From Exiguobacterium sp. SL-9 (GTDB lineage Bacteria > Bacillota > Bacilli > Exiguobacteriales > Exiguobacteriaceae), in NCBI RefSeq assembly GCF_004336985.1, contig NZ_SJUO01000003.1:186001-250000 (forward strand): DNA of 64,000 nucleotides, given 5' to 3'. Positions within the stretch are counted from its first letter, which is position 1. Each line of letters begins with the position of its first letter. Of this stretch, positions 55,214 to 63,748 are shown piece by piece. Both the position numbers and the translations under genes were made by a program. The notes below the pieces were generated by a model. It made no database searches. It was not told the origin of the DNA and worked only from the letters and a program-made list of their open reading frames with translations.

Positions 55214-55293
55214 TTTCAAAATAGTCGCGTCGCCAAATGAAAGTGGATTTGGTATGGTAAGAGTATTGCAAACTATGGAGAGAAGGTAGATGG

Positions 55294-55656
55294 ATGTCAC
55301 GGATGTTAATCGCAGACGATCAAGACGGGATCCGGTTGATGTTGGCGCAAGTGTTCCAAAACCTCGGCATCGAGGTCGACACGGCGAACGACGGACTGAG
55401 TGCCTGGGAAAAACTCGAACAGAACGGATATGATTTAGTATTGCTCGATATGAACATGCCGCGCATGTTCGGCCATGAAGTGCTCCGCAACATGCGCCAA
55501 CAAGACATCGATACCCCGGTCATGATTATGACCGCGTTCGGAGAGAAATCGACGCTCGAAGAAGTGCAACGGCTAGGCATTGCTGCGCAATTTGAGAAGC
55601 CGTTTGATATTTACGGTATGATTGAAAAAGTGAAGGAAGTCCTGAAAATCACGTAA
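55294..55656 (+). CDS. Spo0F-like single-domain response regulator
   Basis: 120 aa receiver domain without output domain. The acidic pocket is DDQDG (residues 8-9), the phosphoacceptor Asp is in LVLLDMNMPRM (about residue 53), Thr in IMTAFGE and Lys in EKPFD. B. subtilis Spo0F (124 aa) occupies the same place, just upstream of fbaA. Exiguobacterium is regarded as non-sporulating, so its phosphorelay partners may differ. AGAAGG lies seven bases before the ATG. Confidence 0.85.
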   Translation: MSRMLIADDQDGIRLMLAQVFQNLGIEVDTANDGLSAWEKLEQNGYDLVLLDMNMPRMFGHEVLRNMRQQDIDTPVMIMTAFGEKSTLEEVQRLGIAAQFEKPFDIYGMIEKVKEVLKIT

Positions 55657-55676
55657 TTCGTCACGAAGATGACATA

Positions 55677-55690
55677 TGTAAACGCTTGCG
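55677..55690 (+). promoter_or_regulatory. cre-like site upstream of the fbaA promoter
   Basis: TGTAAACGCTTGCG matches the cre consensus except at the last base. It is centred about 70 bases before the expected fbaA transcription start, a position more typical of CcpA activation than repression. Confidence 0.6.
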
Positions 55691-55737
55691 CAGAGCCATT
55701 TCTATGCCCGAATAGCATAGGCACACGTTTCGACGTG

Positions 55738-55746
55738 TGTTATAAT
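55738..55746 (+). promoter_or_regulatory. Extended -10 promoter of fbaA
   Basis: TGTTATAAT with TATAAT at 55741-55746; the -35 (near 55718) is weak. Confidence 0.65.
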
Positions 55747-55813
55747 GGGAACGAATTGCACGGGGGCATTTTTCCCAAAGTGCACAATAGCGAACAGACA
55801 GGAGGATGTCATT

Positions 55814-56668
55814 ATGCCATTAGTATCAATGACAGAAATGCTTAACAAAGCATTTGAAGGCAAGTATGCAGTCGGCCAATTCAACATCAACAACCTCGAG
55901 TGGACGCAAGCGATTCTTCGCGCTGCGGAAGACGAGAAATCACCAGTTATCCTCGGTGTATCAGAAGGTGCAGCGAAGTACATGGGTGGCTTCACAACAG
56001 TTGTTAAAATGACTGAAGGTCTCATGCACGACTACAACATCACTGTTCCAGTTGCAATCCACCTCGACCACGGTTCATCTTTCGACAAGTGTAAAGCAGC
56101 GATCGACGCTGGTTTCACGTCTGTTATGATCGACGGTTCACACCACCCGATCGAAGAGAACATCGAAATGACGAAACAAGTCGTTGAATACGCACACGCT
56201 AAAGGCGCTTCGGTTGAAGCGGAAGTCGGCACAGTCGGCGGCGAAGAAGACGGCGTAGTTGGCGGCGTACAATACGCTGACCTCGACGAGTGCGTACGCG
56301 TCGTGAAAGAAGCGAAAGTTGACGCTCTTGCGGCAGCACTCGGTTCTGTACACGGAGAATACCAAGGCGAGCCTAAACTCGGCTTCAAAGAGATGGAAGA
56401 AATCGCGGAAGCGACAAAAACTCCACTCGTTCTTCACGGCGGTTCAGGTATCCCTGAGCACCAGATCAAAAAAGCAATCGAGCTCGGACACAGCAAAATC
56501 AACGTTAACACAGAGTGCCAACAAGAATGGACTCGTGCCGTACGTGAGAAGCTCAACACGGACTCGAAAGTATATGACCCACGTAAAGTCATCGGCCCTG
56601 GTGTCGAAGCGATCTACAACGTCGTTACTGGCAAAATGCGTGAGTTCGGTTCAAGCAACCAAGCATAA
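55814..56668 (+). CDS. fbaA: Class II fructose-1,6-bisphosphate aldolase
   Basis: 284 aa, ATG eight bases after AGGAGG; the frame is open further upstream but without a site. Zn ligands are seen in HLDHG, HGGSG and the E of [13 protein letters not shown]; the substrate motif NVNTE is also present. Glycolytic and gluconeogenic. Codon use is plainly biased to GGT, GCT, GTT and GTA compared with its neighbours, as expected for a highly expressed gene. Confidence 0.97.
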   Translation: MPLVSMTEMLNKAFEGKYAVGQFNINNLEWTQAILRAAEDEKSPVILGVSEGAAKYMGGFTTVVKMTEGLMHDYNITVPVAIHLDHGSSFDKCKAAIDAGFTSVMIDGSHHPIEENIEMTKQVVEYAHAKGASVEAEVGTVGGEEDGVVGGVQYADLDECVRVVKEAKVDALAAALGSVHGEYQGEPKLGFKEMEEIAEATKTPLVLHGGSGIPEHQIKKAIELGHSKINVNTECQQEWTRAVREKLNTDSKVYDPRKVIGPGVEAIYNVVTGKMREFGSSNQA

Positions 56669-56680
56669 TCCTGTCACATC

Positions 56681-56713
56681 AGTCGGTTCTCCCTGTGAGA
56701 ACCGGCTTTTTTT
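56681..56713 (+). terminator. Terminator after fbaA
   Basis: AGTCGGTTCTC, loop CCTGT, GAGAACCGGCT, then TTTTTTT. Confidence 0.9.
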
Positions 56714-56839
56714 ATGGAGCGCTCATCGGTTCGATGTTCGCCATCGCCGCTCTGATGCAAAGGGTGTAGCAATTCCACGACACTTTCCTCATAATAAGAA
56801 GTGTAAGCGATCACAACACCATTCGAGGAGGAATTGGAC

Positions 56840-57490
56840 ATGCGTTTTTTCATTGACACGGCAAACGTGGAAGACATCAAGAAAGCTCATCAGATGGGCG
56901 TCATCGGGGGCGTGACGACGAATCCATCACTCGTCGCCAAAGAAGGCGTCGATTTCCATACACGGCTACGCGAAATCTGTGAGATCGTCGGGGATCTCTC
57001 GGTCAGCGCGGAAGTTATTGCGCTCGACGCAGCGGGTATGGTGGAAGAAGGAAAGGAACTTGCGGCCATCGCGCCGAATATTACTGTCAAGGTACCGATG
57101 ACGCCAGCAGGGATGGAAGCGGTCAATACGTTTTCACAGCTCGGCATCAAGACGAACGTGACGCTCATCTTTAACGCCAACCAAGCGCTACTCGCGGCTC
57201 GGGCCGGCGCGTCATACGTCTCGCCATTCATCGGTCGTTTGGATGATATCGGTCAAGATGGTCTCGACCTCATCGAGACGATTGCCAATATCTTTGCCAT
57301 CCATGGCATCGAGACAGAAATCATCGCAGCTTCCGTTCGCCATCCGGTCCACGCGACGAAGGCGGCCCTTCTTGGAGCCGACATCGCCACGGTACCATAT
57401 AAAGTCATCGAACAGATGATGAAACATCCGCTCACTGACAAAGGGATCGAGCAATTCTTAGCGGATTGGAACAACGCTCAATCCAAATAA
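56840..57490 (+). CDS. tal: Transaldolase (short, fructose-6-phosphate aldolase-like)
   Basis: 216 aa. ATG at 56840 eight bases after GAGGAGG; an in-frame TTG at 56834 is less likely. [33 protein letters not shown] and [14 protein letters not shown] (Schiff-base Lys) are the TalC/TalB-type motifs. It links glycolysis and the pentose phosphate pathway, and sits between fbaA and murA2 as in B. subtilis. Confidence 0.95.
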   Translation: MRFFIDTANVEDIKKAHQMGVIGGVTTNPSLVAKEGVDFHTRLREICEIVGDLSVSAEVIALDAAGMVEEGKELAAIAPNITVKVPMTPAGMEAVNTFSQLGIKTNVTLIFNANQALLAARAGASYVSPFIGRLDDIGQDGLDLIETIANIFAIHGIETEIIAASVRHPVHATKAALLGADIATVPYKVIEQMMKHPLTDKGIEQFLADWNNAQSK

Positions 57491-57516
57491 GTTTGTCGCA
57501 GAAAGGTTTGATCATC

Positions 57517-58770
57517 GTGGAAATTCTCCATATCGTAGGACAGCAAAAACTTGAAGGAACAGTTGACATTAGCGGGGCCAAACAAAGCGCATTACCTTGT
57601 CTCGTCGCAGCACTTTTGACGGAAGAACCGGTGACGATTGAGAACGTCCCCGTGATCGAGGACGTCGAAGTGATGCTCAGTCTATTACAAGAACTCGGAG
57701 TCGCGATTGAACGAGACGGGGAGCGGATGACGCTTCATGCGAAAGACGCTGTCGCCATGCCACTACTCGGCTCAGAAACGCGTAAAGTCCGAGCCGCTGT
57801 CTATTTGCTTGGGGTGTTTGCGGCTCGTTTTGGGAAAGGGGCCGTCGGGCTTCCCGGTGGATATGCGATTGGTCCACGACCGATCGATTTACATTTGAAA
57901 GCACTCGAACGTCTTGGGATTAAAGTCGAGAACGAGTCGGGACTGTATCATGTGAACGCTGAAAAGTTGGATGGGAATCGGATTTATCTCGATCTCCGTT
58001 CATTCGGGGCGACGGTGAGCGCAATGCTCGCGGCCGTGCTCGCTGACGGGACGACCGTCATCGAGAACGCGGCCATCGATCCGGAAATTGTCGATGTCGC
58101 GACGATGCTCACTTCGATGGGGGCCCACGTCATCGGGGCGGGTACCGACGAGATTCGTATTAAAGGGGTCGATAAACTCCACGGTTGTACACATACACTC
58201 ATCCCTGACCGCTTAGAGGCCGGGACGTTCATGATTTATGGCGCGGTCGCGGGCGAAGTGACGGTTCGGAACGTCATTCCGACCCATTTAGAAGGTGTCA
58301 TTCAAAAACTGATGGATTACGGAGCTGAAGTCGAAGTGGACGAAGAATCGGTCACGGTGCGGGCGAACGCTTTTCATCCGATCGATATTCGTGTCTTCCA
58401 CTATTCGGGGTACCCGACCGACCTGCAGCCGATCATGTCGGCCGCGTTGTTGAAAGCGGATGGGACGAGTATCGTCACGGACAAGCTGTACGCCCAACGT
58501 TTCCGCCATATTGCGGAGATGCGGCGTATGAACGCACAAATCACGCTCGAGGACGCTTCGGCCGTCATCCGTGGCGGCACGACACTGGCCAATGCGGAAA
58601 TGGAATGCGCAGACGCACGGAGCGGGGCGGCACTCGTCTTGGCAGGACTTCAGGCAAGCGGTGAATCGACAGTGATTCACGCAGAAAAATTGAACGATTC
58701 ATATGTTGATTTCGTTGGCAAACTAAAACAACTCGGCGCTCTCGTCTGGGTCGATGAGGCGTCCGAGTAA
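57517..58770 (+). CDS. MurA2/MurZ-position UDP-GlcNAc enolpyruvyltransferase paralogue with altered active site
   Basis: 417 aa, GTG start at 57517 after AGAAAGG. The six-fold EPT fold is complete and full length (MurA about 420), with Lys22 in [17 protein letters not shown], a YPTDLQ Asp, an [10 protein letters not shown] Arg and a [13 protein letters not shown] Arg. However, Asn23 is Gln, the catalytic-loop Cys (LPGGCxxG in MurA, Cys115 in E. coli) is Tyr116 (TAT codon 57862-57864), and the Arg of the DRGY motif (Arg397) is Asp394 in LNDSY. The Cys carries the PEP adduct in normal MurA. It lies in the murAB position between tal and glpX. It may be a non-catalytic paralogue or use a changed mechanism. 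Confidence 0.85.
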   Translation: MEILHIVGQQKLEGTVDISGAKQSALPCLVAALLTEEPVTIENVPVIEDVEVMLSLLQELGVAIERDGERMTLHAKDAVAMPLLGSETRKVRAAVYLLGVFAARFGKGAVGLPGGYAIGPRPIDLHLKALERLGIKVENESGLYHVNAEKLDGNRIYLDLRSFGATVSAMLAAVLADGTTVIENAAIDPEIVDVATMLTSMGAHVIGAGTDEIRIKGVDKLHGCTHTLIPDRLEAGTFMIYGAVAGEVTVRNVIPTHLEGVIQKLMDYGAEVEVDEESVTVRANAFHPIDIRVFHYSGYPTDLQPIMSAALLKADGTSIVTDKLYAQRFRHIAEMRRMNAQITLEDASAVIRGGTTLANAEMECADARSGAALVLAGLQASGESTVIHAEKLNDSYVDFVGKLKQLGALVWVDEASE

Positions 58771-58787
58771 CAAAGGGGAGAATTCGG

Positions 58788-59756
58788 GTGGAACGTAGTT
58801 TATCAATGGAGTTGGTCCGAGTCACAGAAGCGGCAGCGCTATCTTCGGCTCGTTGGATGGGTAAAGGCTTGAAAGAAGAAGCGGACGACGCGGCGACGAC
58901 CGCGATGCGTGAAGTGTTCGATACGATCCCGATGAAAGGGGTCGTCGTCATCGGAGAAGGTGAGATGGATGAGGCACCGATGCTCTATATCGGGGAGAAG
59001 GTCGGGAACGGCTACGGCTCACGCCTCGACGTCGCCGTCGATCCGCTCGAAGGGACGAGCATCGTCGCGACGGGTACGTGGGGAGCGCTCGCCGTTCTTG
59101 CCGTCGCCGATGCTGGAGATTTATTGCACGCGCCGGACATGTATATGGACAAGATTGCCGTCGGTCCGGAAGCGGCCGGATTGATCAGTCTCGACAATTC
59201 GATTGAAGAGAATATCGCCATCGTCGCCAAGGCGAAGAACAAGAACGTCGAAGACGTCGTCGTCACGATTTTACATCGTGACCGTCACGAAGAGATGATT
59301 CAACGTGTCCGGGCGACAGGTGCCCGCATCAAGTTAATTCCAGACGGAGACGTGGCTGCGGCCATCAATACGGCGTTCCCGAAAACGGGCGTCGACTTAT
59401 TGCTCGGCTCGGGCGGTGCACCGGAAGGCGTCATCGCAGCCGTCGCCATGAAATGTCTCGGTGGTGACTTCCAAGGTCGTCTGTTGCCTGAAGACGAAGC
59501 CCAAGAGAAGCGTTGCCAAGACATGGGCATCGCCGATACGGGACGGATTTTATTGCTAGACGATCTCGTCAAAGGCGAAGACTGCATCTTTGCCGCGACG
59601 GGCGTGACGGACGGGGAGCTTCTCCGCGGCGTCCAGTTCACCGGACAGGGCGGTCAGACGCACTCGGTCGTCATGCGTGCCAAGTCAGGGACGGTTCGCT
59701 TTGTCGAAGGCATCCACTCATTGAAGAAAAAACCGAAAATGGTAATGAAACCTTGA
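58788..59756 (+). CDS. glpX: Class II fructose-1,6-bisphosphatase GlpX
   Basis: 322 aa with a GTG start after [36 protein letters not shown] and [15 protein letters not shown] are the metal and substrate motifs of GlpX. Gluconeogenic. In B. subtilis rho follows; here the operon ends in a terminator and a transposon remnant comes next. Confidence 0.96.
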   Translation: MERSLSMELVRVTEAAALSSARWMGKGLKEEADDAATTAMREVFDTIPMKGVVVIGEGEMDEAPMLYIGEKVGNGYGSRLDVAVDPLEGTSIVATGTWGALAVLAVADAGDLLHAPDMYMDKIAVGPEAAGLISLDNSIEENIAIVAKAKNKNVEDVVVTILHRDRHEEMIQRVRATGARIKLIPDGDVAAAINTAFPKTGVDLLLGSGGAPEGVIAAVAMKCLGGDFQGRLLPEDEAQEKRCQDMGIADTGRILLLDDLVKGEDCIFAATGVTDGELLRGVQFTGQGGQTHSVVMRAKSGTVRFVEGIHSLKKKPKMVMKP

Positions 59757-59764
59757 TTCTCTCG

Positions 59765-59795
59765 AGCTGTGGACATGACGTCCACAGCTTTTTTG
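59765..59795 (+). terminator. Terminator after glpX
   Basis: AGCTGTGGAC, loop ATGAC, GTCCACAGCT, then TTTTTT. Confidence 0.93.
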
Positions 59796-59874
59796 ATGTG
59801 TTCTTACATATTTAATATGCGGCTAGAACGGGAATGGGAAGACAGGAGGTTTCAATAGTAATTTGTTAAGTTGA

Positions 59875-60297
59875 CAGGTCGACTTCCTTCGAAACTTCTT
59901 GAACGCAAGAGGCGCCATCCCCGGCGAAGTGATCAAGGATGTCGGCAGCGGATTGAATTACAAGCGTAAGAGGTGGAACATTCTGTTGGACGAGGTGATG
60001 GTTGGGGAAATCTCTCAAGTGTATGTGACGCACAAAAACCGATTCATCCGATTCGGTTTTGACTGGTTCGAGTCATTGTTCGAGAAGAACTGGGCCGAAT
60101 TGATCGTCGTCCACAATGAAGACCTGTCTTCTCAAGAAGAGCTCGTCCAAGACTTGATTTCCACCATACATGTGTTCCCTTGCAGGATTTATGGCCTTCG
60201 TAAGTACAAAAATAAGATAGAGGGAGATGAGGAGGTTGTTGAAAGCATACAGGACGGAAATCAGGCCGAGCGACGAGCAGGCAGTGATGATCCATAA
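59875..60297 (+). pseudogene. 5'-truncated IS607-type serine recombinase TnpA
   Basis: The frame from 59875 encodes QVDFLRNFL..., then IKDVGSGLNYKRKRW, YVTHKNRFIRFGFDWFESLF and SSQEELVQDLISTIHVFPCRIYGLRKYKNK, which are the middle and C-terminal parts of IS607-family TnpA. An in-frame stop at 59872-59874 ends the homology. The N-terminal MerR-like DNA-binding domain and the catalytic Ser (together about 70 residues) are missing. The 3' end overlaps tnpB by about 70 bases. It cannot make an active recombinase. Confidence 0.8.
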
Positions 60298-61342
60298 GAC
60301 GATTGGGACTTGCCGGTATGTCTACAACCTCTATCTGCAAAAGAACAAAGAGGCGTATAAAGCCGACTCTTCGTTCCTCTCAGGCTACGACTTCTCCAAG
60401 TGGTTGAACAACGAACACGCTAGACGAGAAGAGTTCGCGTGGATAAAGGAGGTCCCGAGTAAAGCTGTCAAACAGGCGATCATGAACGCGGAGACGGCAT
60501 ATAAGAAGTTCTTCAAGAAGCTGGCATCCTTCCCGTGTTTCAAGAGAAAGAGCGACTACGGTTCGTTCTACCTGATCGGGACGATCCATGTGAAGCGTCA
60601 TCTCATCCAACTGCCCAAGTTGGGCAAGGTAAGGCTGAAAGAGAAAGGATACATCCCCTCTGCCGGTGTGAGGAGCGCCACCGTCTCTCGCGAGGGCGAC
60701 CGATACTTCGTGTCTGTACTGGTCGAGGAGCAGGAGGCTTGCAAGAAAAAGTCAGGACCATCCGAAGGTATCGGCATCGACATGGGAATCAAGATGTTTC
60801 TGTATACGTCCGATGGCGAGCACGTGGCGAACGTCAGCAGATCCAACCAACTCGCCAAGCTGACAAAAAGTCTGAAGCATCAACAACGGAAGCTGGCCCG
60901 GCGTGTAAAAGGTTCTGCCAATTTTCAAAAGCAGAAGGTAATCGTCCAACGGTTGCATCGACGCATCCGAAACATCAAGACGGACCTCAAGCGAAAGACC
61001 GTTCTCAAAATCGTGAAGAAGAATCCACAGTTCATCACGATCGAACATCTCCATGTGAAGGGCATGATGAAGAATCGAACCCTCTCGAACGCGTTCCAGC
61101 AGATCGGGATCGGGTATTTCACCGACTGGCTGAAGGTCAAGTGTGCCGAATGCGAAATCGAACTGAGGCGCGTGGACCGGTTCTATCCATCCAGTCAGAT
61201 TTGTTCGTGCTGTGGAGAGAGGAAGAAGATGCTCTTACATGTGAGAACGTATGATTGTGAACATTGCGGGATGAGTTTGGATAGGGATTGGAACGCGAGC
61301 ATCAATTTGAAGAACGCAAAAGACTACACTGTGTTGGTGTAA
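60227..61342 (+). CDS. tnpB: TnpB, RNA-guided nuclease of an IS607/IS605-type element
   Basis: 371 aa. RuvC catalytic residues look complete: GIDMGIK (Asp), FITIEHLHVKGM (Glu) and LDRDWNASINL (Asp). The zinc finger CSCC...CEHCG lies between the last two. The N-terminal part (KAYRTEIRPSDEQAVMIHKTIGTCRYVYN) is the usual TnpB opening. Start ATG at 60227; a TTG at 60236 or 60239 is possible. No frameshift or stop is seen, in contrast to the broken tnpA. TnpB proteins cut DNA under the direction of an omega RNA from the element's right end. Confidence 0.92.
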   Translation: MRRLLKAYRTEIRPSDEQAVMIHKTIGTCRYVYNLYLQKNKEAYKADSSFLSGYDFSKWLNNEHARREEFAWIKEVPSKAVKQAIMNAETAYKKFFKKLASFPCFKRKSDYGSFYLIGTIHVKRHLIQLPKLGKVRLKEKGYIPSAGVRSATVSREGDRYFVSVLVEEQEACKKKSGPSEGIGIDMGIKMFLYTSDGEHVANVSRSNQLAKLTKSLKHQQRKLARRVKGSANFQKQKVIVQRLHRRIRNIKTDLKRKTVLKIVKKNPQFITIEHLHVKGMMKNRTLSNAFQQIGIGYFTDWLKVKCAECEIELRRVDRFYPSSQICSCCGERKKMLLHVRTYDCEHCGMSLDRDWNASINLKNAKDYTVLV

Positions 61343-61478
61343 AAAAGGGAGCGTAACTGCTGATAATACAACACAACATATAAGTTTTAGATCTTATACG
61401 GTGGGCTACATCGGAATTCACGCCTGTGGACTATGGACACAACTCGCTCATGCGAGACATAGGTCGAAGCAGGAAACC
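61343..61478 (+). ncRNA. Probable omega RNA / right end of the IS element
   Basis: The bases after tnpB can form a stem GACTATG/CATAGGTC (61429-61465) enclosing CTCGC-TCAT-GCGAG, and end in GAAGCAGGAAACC (61466-61478), the form of tail seen at the right end of many TnpB elements. The omega RNA would include part of tnpB's 3' end and use the flank beyond about 61478 as guide. Exact ends are not determined. Confidence 0.5.
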
Positions 61479-61488
61479 ATCTAAAACA

Positions 61489-61505
61489 AAACGTTGAACA
61501 CGTTT
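61489..61505. promoter_or_regulatory. Inverted repeat before the ABC operon
   Basis: AAACGT-TGAAC-ACGTTT, overlapping a possible TTGAAC -35 (61494-61499). May be an operator. Confidence 0.35.
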
Positions 61506-61534
61506 GTATATGTTTTTAGTAGCAGGTGTGTGTG

Positions 61535-62461
61535 ATGATTGAAGTGGAATCGCTCGTCAAAACGTTCGGGGATGTCCCAGCCGTCGATGGCATCTCATTT
61601 TCGGTACAGGAAGGCGAGATTTTTGCGTTCCTTGGACCGAACGGGGCCGGGAAGTCGACGACCGTTCAAATGTTGACGACGCTCGTCCGACCGACCGAAG
61701 GGAAGGCGCGGGTAAATGGATTTGATGTCGTGAAACAAGAAAAAGACGTCCGACTGTCAATCGGTGTCGCTCTGCAGGAGACCGGGATCGACAAAGTATT
61801 GACCGGGAGGGAACTGCTCGTCCTGCAAGGCCGGTTATTCAAAATGACGAAACAAGAGGCGGAAACACGCGCCGAAGAATTGCTCCGTGTCGTTTCGTTG
61901 ACTGAAGCGGCCGACCGGAGAAGCGGGACGTATTCGGGTGGGATGCGGCGCCGGCTCGATTTAGCGCTCACACTCGTTCATCGACCGACCGTCTTGTTTT
62001 TAGACGAACCGACGACCGGGCTTGATCCTGCGAGTCGCATTGAAATATGGAATGAAGTGAGACGACTGAACGAAGAGTTCGGCACGACGATTTTTCTGAC
62101 GACCCAATACTTAGAAGAAGCGGATGAACTGGCCGATCGCATTGCCATCATCCACCACGGGAAACTCGTCAGTGAAGGGACGGCGGAAGAGCTGAAGCGT
62201 CTCGTCGGCGGCGAGACGATTTCGATGATGTTTCATAGTTCGCAAGAGGCGACGGCGGCCGCGGGTCTGTTCGGTCACACGGCTTCAGGCCTCGAGGTTG
62301 GCTTCGAACTGCACGACTATACGTTAATGGATATCGTCCGTCGACTCGATGAACAGGGACTTCAACCAGAACGTCTTACCGTGAAGCAACCGTCGCTCGA
62401 TGACGTATTTTTAAAAGTGACCGGCGAATCATACGAAGGAGGTGTGCCGGATGTGGACTGA
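61535..62461 (+). CDS. ABC transporter ATP-binding protein (DrrA-like)
   Basis: 308 aa; ATG at 61535 with a weak AGGTG site. Walker A GPNGAGKST, signature YSGGMRRRLDLALTL and Walker B VLFLDEPTTGLDP are complete, and the C-terminal about 80 residues form the DrrA-type extension. It pairs with the permease overlapping its 3' end, forming an exporter of drugs or lipids. Substrate unknown. Confidence 0.93.
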   Translation: MIEVESLVKTFGDVPAVDGISFSVQEGEIFAFLGPNGAGKSTTVQMLTTLVRPTEGKARVNGFDVVKQEKDVRLSIGVALQETGIDKVLTGRELLVLQGRLFKMTKQEAETRAEELLRVVSLTEAADRRSGTYSGGMRRRLDLALTLVHRPTVLFLDEPTTGLDPASRIEIWNEVRRLNEEFGTTIFLTTQYLEEADELADRIAIIHHGKLVSEGTAEELKRLVGGETISMMFHSSQEATAAAGLFGHTASGLEVGFELHDYTLMDIVRRLDEQGLQPERLTVKQPSLDDVFLKVTGESYEGGVPDVD

Positions 62462-63221
62462 GACATGGCTCTTCACGAAACGGAGTCTCATCACGACGAT
62501 TCGTAATCCGTTTTCATTCATCCCGAACTTGATTATCTCTGTCTTCTTCCTGCTCGTGTACACGAGCGGTCTGTCGAGCGTCGCCTCACTCCCGCAGTTT
62601 GACGGGACCGCCTATTTGAACTTCATCTTACCCGTCTCAATCGTTTCTGGGGCGGTCGGTGGGGCCGGTGGGACGGGGCAGGCGCTCGTACGTGATATCG
62701 AGAGCGGCTATTTCGCCCGCTTGCTTCTGACTCCGGCGACGCGGACGGCGATCGTGCTCGGCCCGATGATTGCCGGGATGCTACAACTGCTCGTCCAGAC
62801 ACTCCTCATCTTCGGGGTGGCGTTCTTGCTCGGTTTGTCGATCCCGGTCGGCCTGCCTGGTTTCTTGTTCACGGTATTGCTCGCCATCGGATTCGGCCTC
62901 GGTTTTGCCGGCTACTCGGTCGGCGTCGCCTTGAAGACACGGAACGCTCAGGCCGCCCAAGCCGGGACACTTTTGTTCTTCCCGCTCATCTTCTTGTCGA
63001 CGACGTTCGTCCCGAAAGAGTTGATTGAGGCGGAATGGCTCAAAGTGGCGGCGACGTTTAATCCGACGACGTACATCTTTGAAGGGATGCGTGCCGTCTT
63101 GACACAACCGACGATCGACTGGAGCGCGTTATCGGCCGGACTCGCTGTCGCCGGGGCAATGAGCGTCATCATGGTCGTGTTTGCGGCGACGAACGCGCGC
63201 GGTGCCTTGAAACAAAAATGA
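62451..63221 (+). CDS. ABC-2 type permease (DrrB-like)
   Basis: 256 aa, ATG at 62451 eight bases after GAAGGAGG, overlapping the ATPase gene by 11 bases. Six membrane segments, with RDIESGYFARLLLTPATRTAIVLG in the typical coupling loop and GTLLFFPLIFLSTTFVPKELI late in the protein. Forms an exporter with the upstream ATPase. Confidence 0.93.
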   Translation: MWTETWLFTKRSLITTIRNPFSFIPNLIISVFFLLVYTSGLSSVASLPQFDGTAYLNFILPVSIVSGAVGGAGGTGQALVRDIESGYFARLLLTPATRTAIVLGPMIAGMLQLLVQTLLIFGVAFLLGLSIPVGLPGFLFTVLLAIGFGLGFAGYSVGVALKTRNAQAAQAGTLLFFPLIFLSTTFVPKELIEAEWLKVAATFNPTTYIFEGMRAVLTQPTIDWSALSAGLAVAGAMSVIMVVFAATNARGALKQK

Positions 63222-63246
63222 CGAGCGGGAATCATACCCGCTCGTC
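63220..63246. terminator. Hairpin between convergent genes
   Basis: GACGAGCGGG pairs with CCCGCTCGTC; no T-run on the plus strand. Confidence 0.55.
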
Positions 63247-63630
63247 CTGGTCGATCATAAACGTGACAATCAAAAAGAGAACAAAACTGATTAAGGAGAC
63301 CGTGCCCCCGATGATGAAGTAGACGAGGGTGACGGTCTCATTCCATTGGAACGGGTTCATCGTATAGAACCACATGCCGCTCGTCAATCCGATTGATCCG
63401 ATGACGGCCGTCCATCCGTGAATCGTGACGAGCAGTTGGTTTCGGACCGAATAGACACGATAGAACACGCCCCAGGCGAAGACCGATAACCAACCGGCGA
63501 GCAAGATATGGGCATGGATCGGACGAAAGGCATAACTGCCGGCCCCGGACATATGCGAACCGATCGCCGTCCCGATGACACCAAACAAGGCGGCGAGGCG
63601 AATCAAACGAAGACTCCAAACGTTTTCCAT
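63232..63630 (-). CDS. Small four-TM membrane protein resembling haem-copper oxidase subunit I fragments
   Basis: 132 aa; ATG at 63628-63630, 12 bases after AAGGAG (an upstream TTG is less likely). Four membrane segments. FRPIHAHILLAGWLSVFAWGVFYRVY resembles the His-containing helix 2 of cbb3/NorB-type oxidase subunit I, but the rest of a catalytic subunit is absent. Short proteins of this type are often annotated as cytochrome-c oxidase in Bacilli; function is unproven. Confidence 0.65.
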   Translation of the reverse strand: MENVWSLRLIRLAALFGVIGTAIGSHMSGAGSYAFRPIHAHILLAGWLSVFAWGVFYRVYSVRNQLLVTIHGWTAVIGSIGLTSGMWFYTMNPFQWNETVTLVYFIIGGTVSLISFVLFLIVTFMIDQDERV

Positions 63631-63748
63631 GGTGTAAAACAACTCCTTCAAGGTGATGGCTTTATCGTAACGAAGCCAGATGAACGGAAGATGAACAGGG
63701 ATTGAATCGATGCGCTTCGTGGAACAGCAGTAGAGAAGGAGGGAGACG

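Noticed and set aside
60535-61254. 239-codon open frame in another phase within tnpB.
   Set aside because: tnpB in the main frame has all RuvC and zinc-finger motifs; the alternative translation is low complexity.
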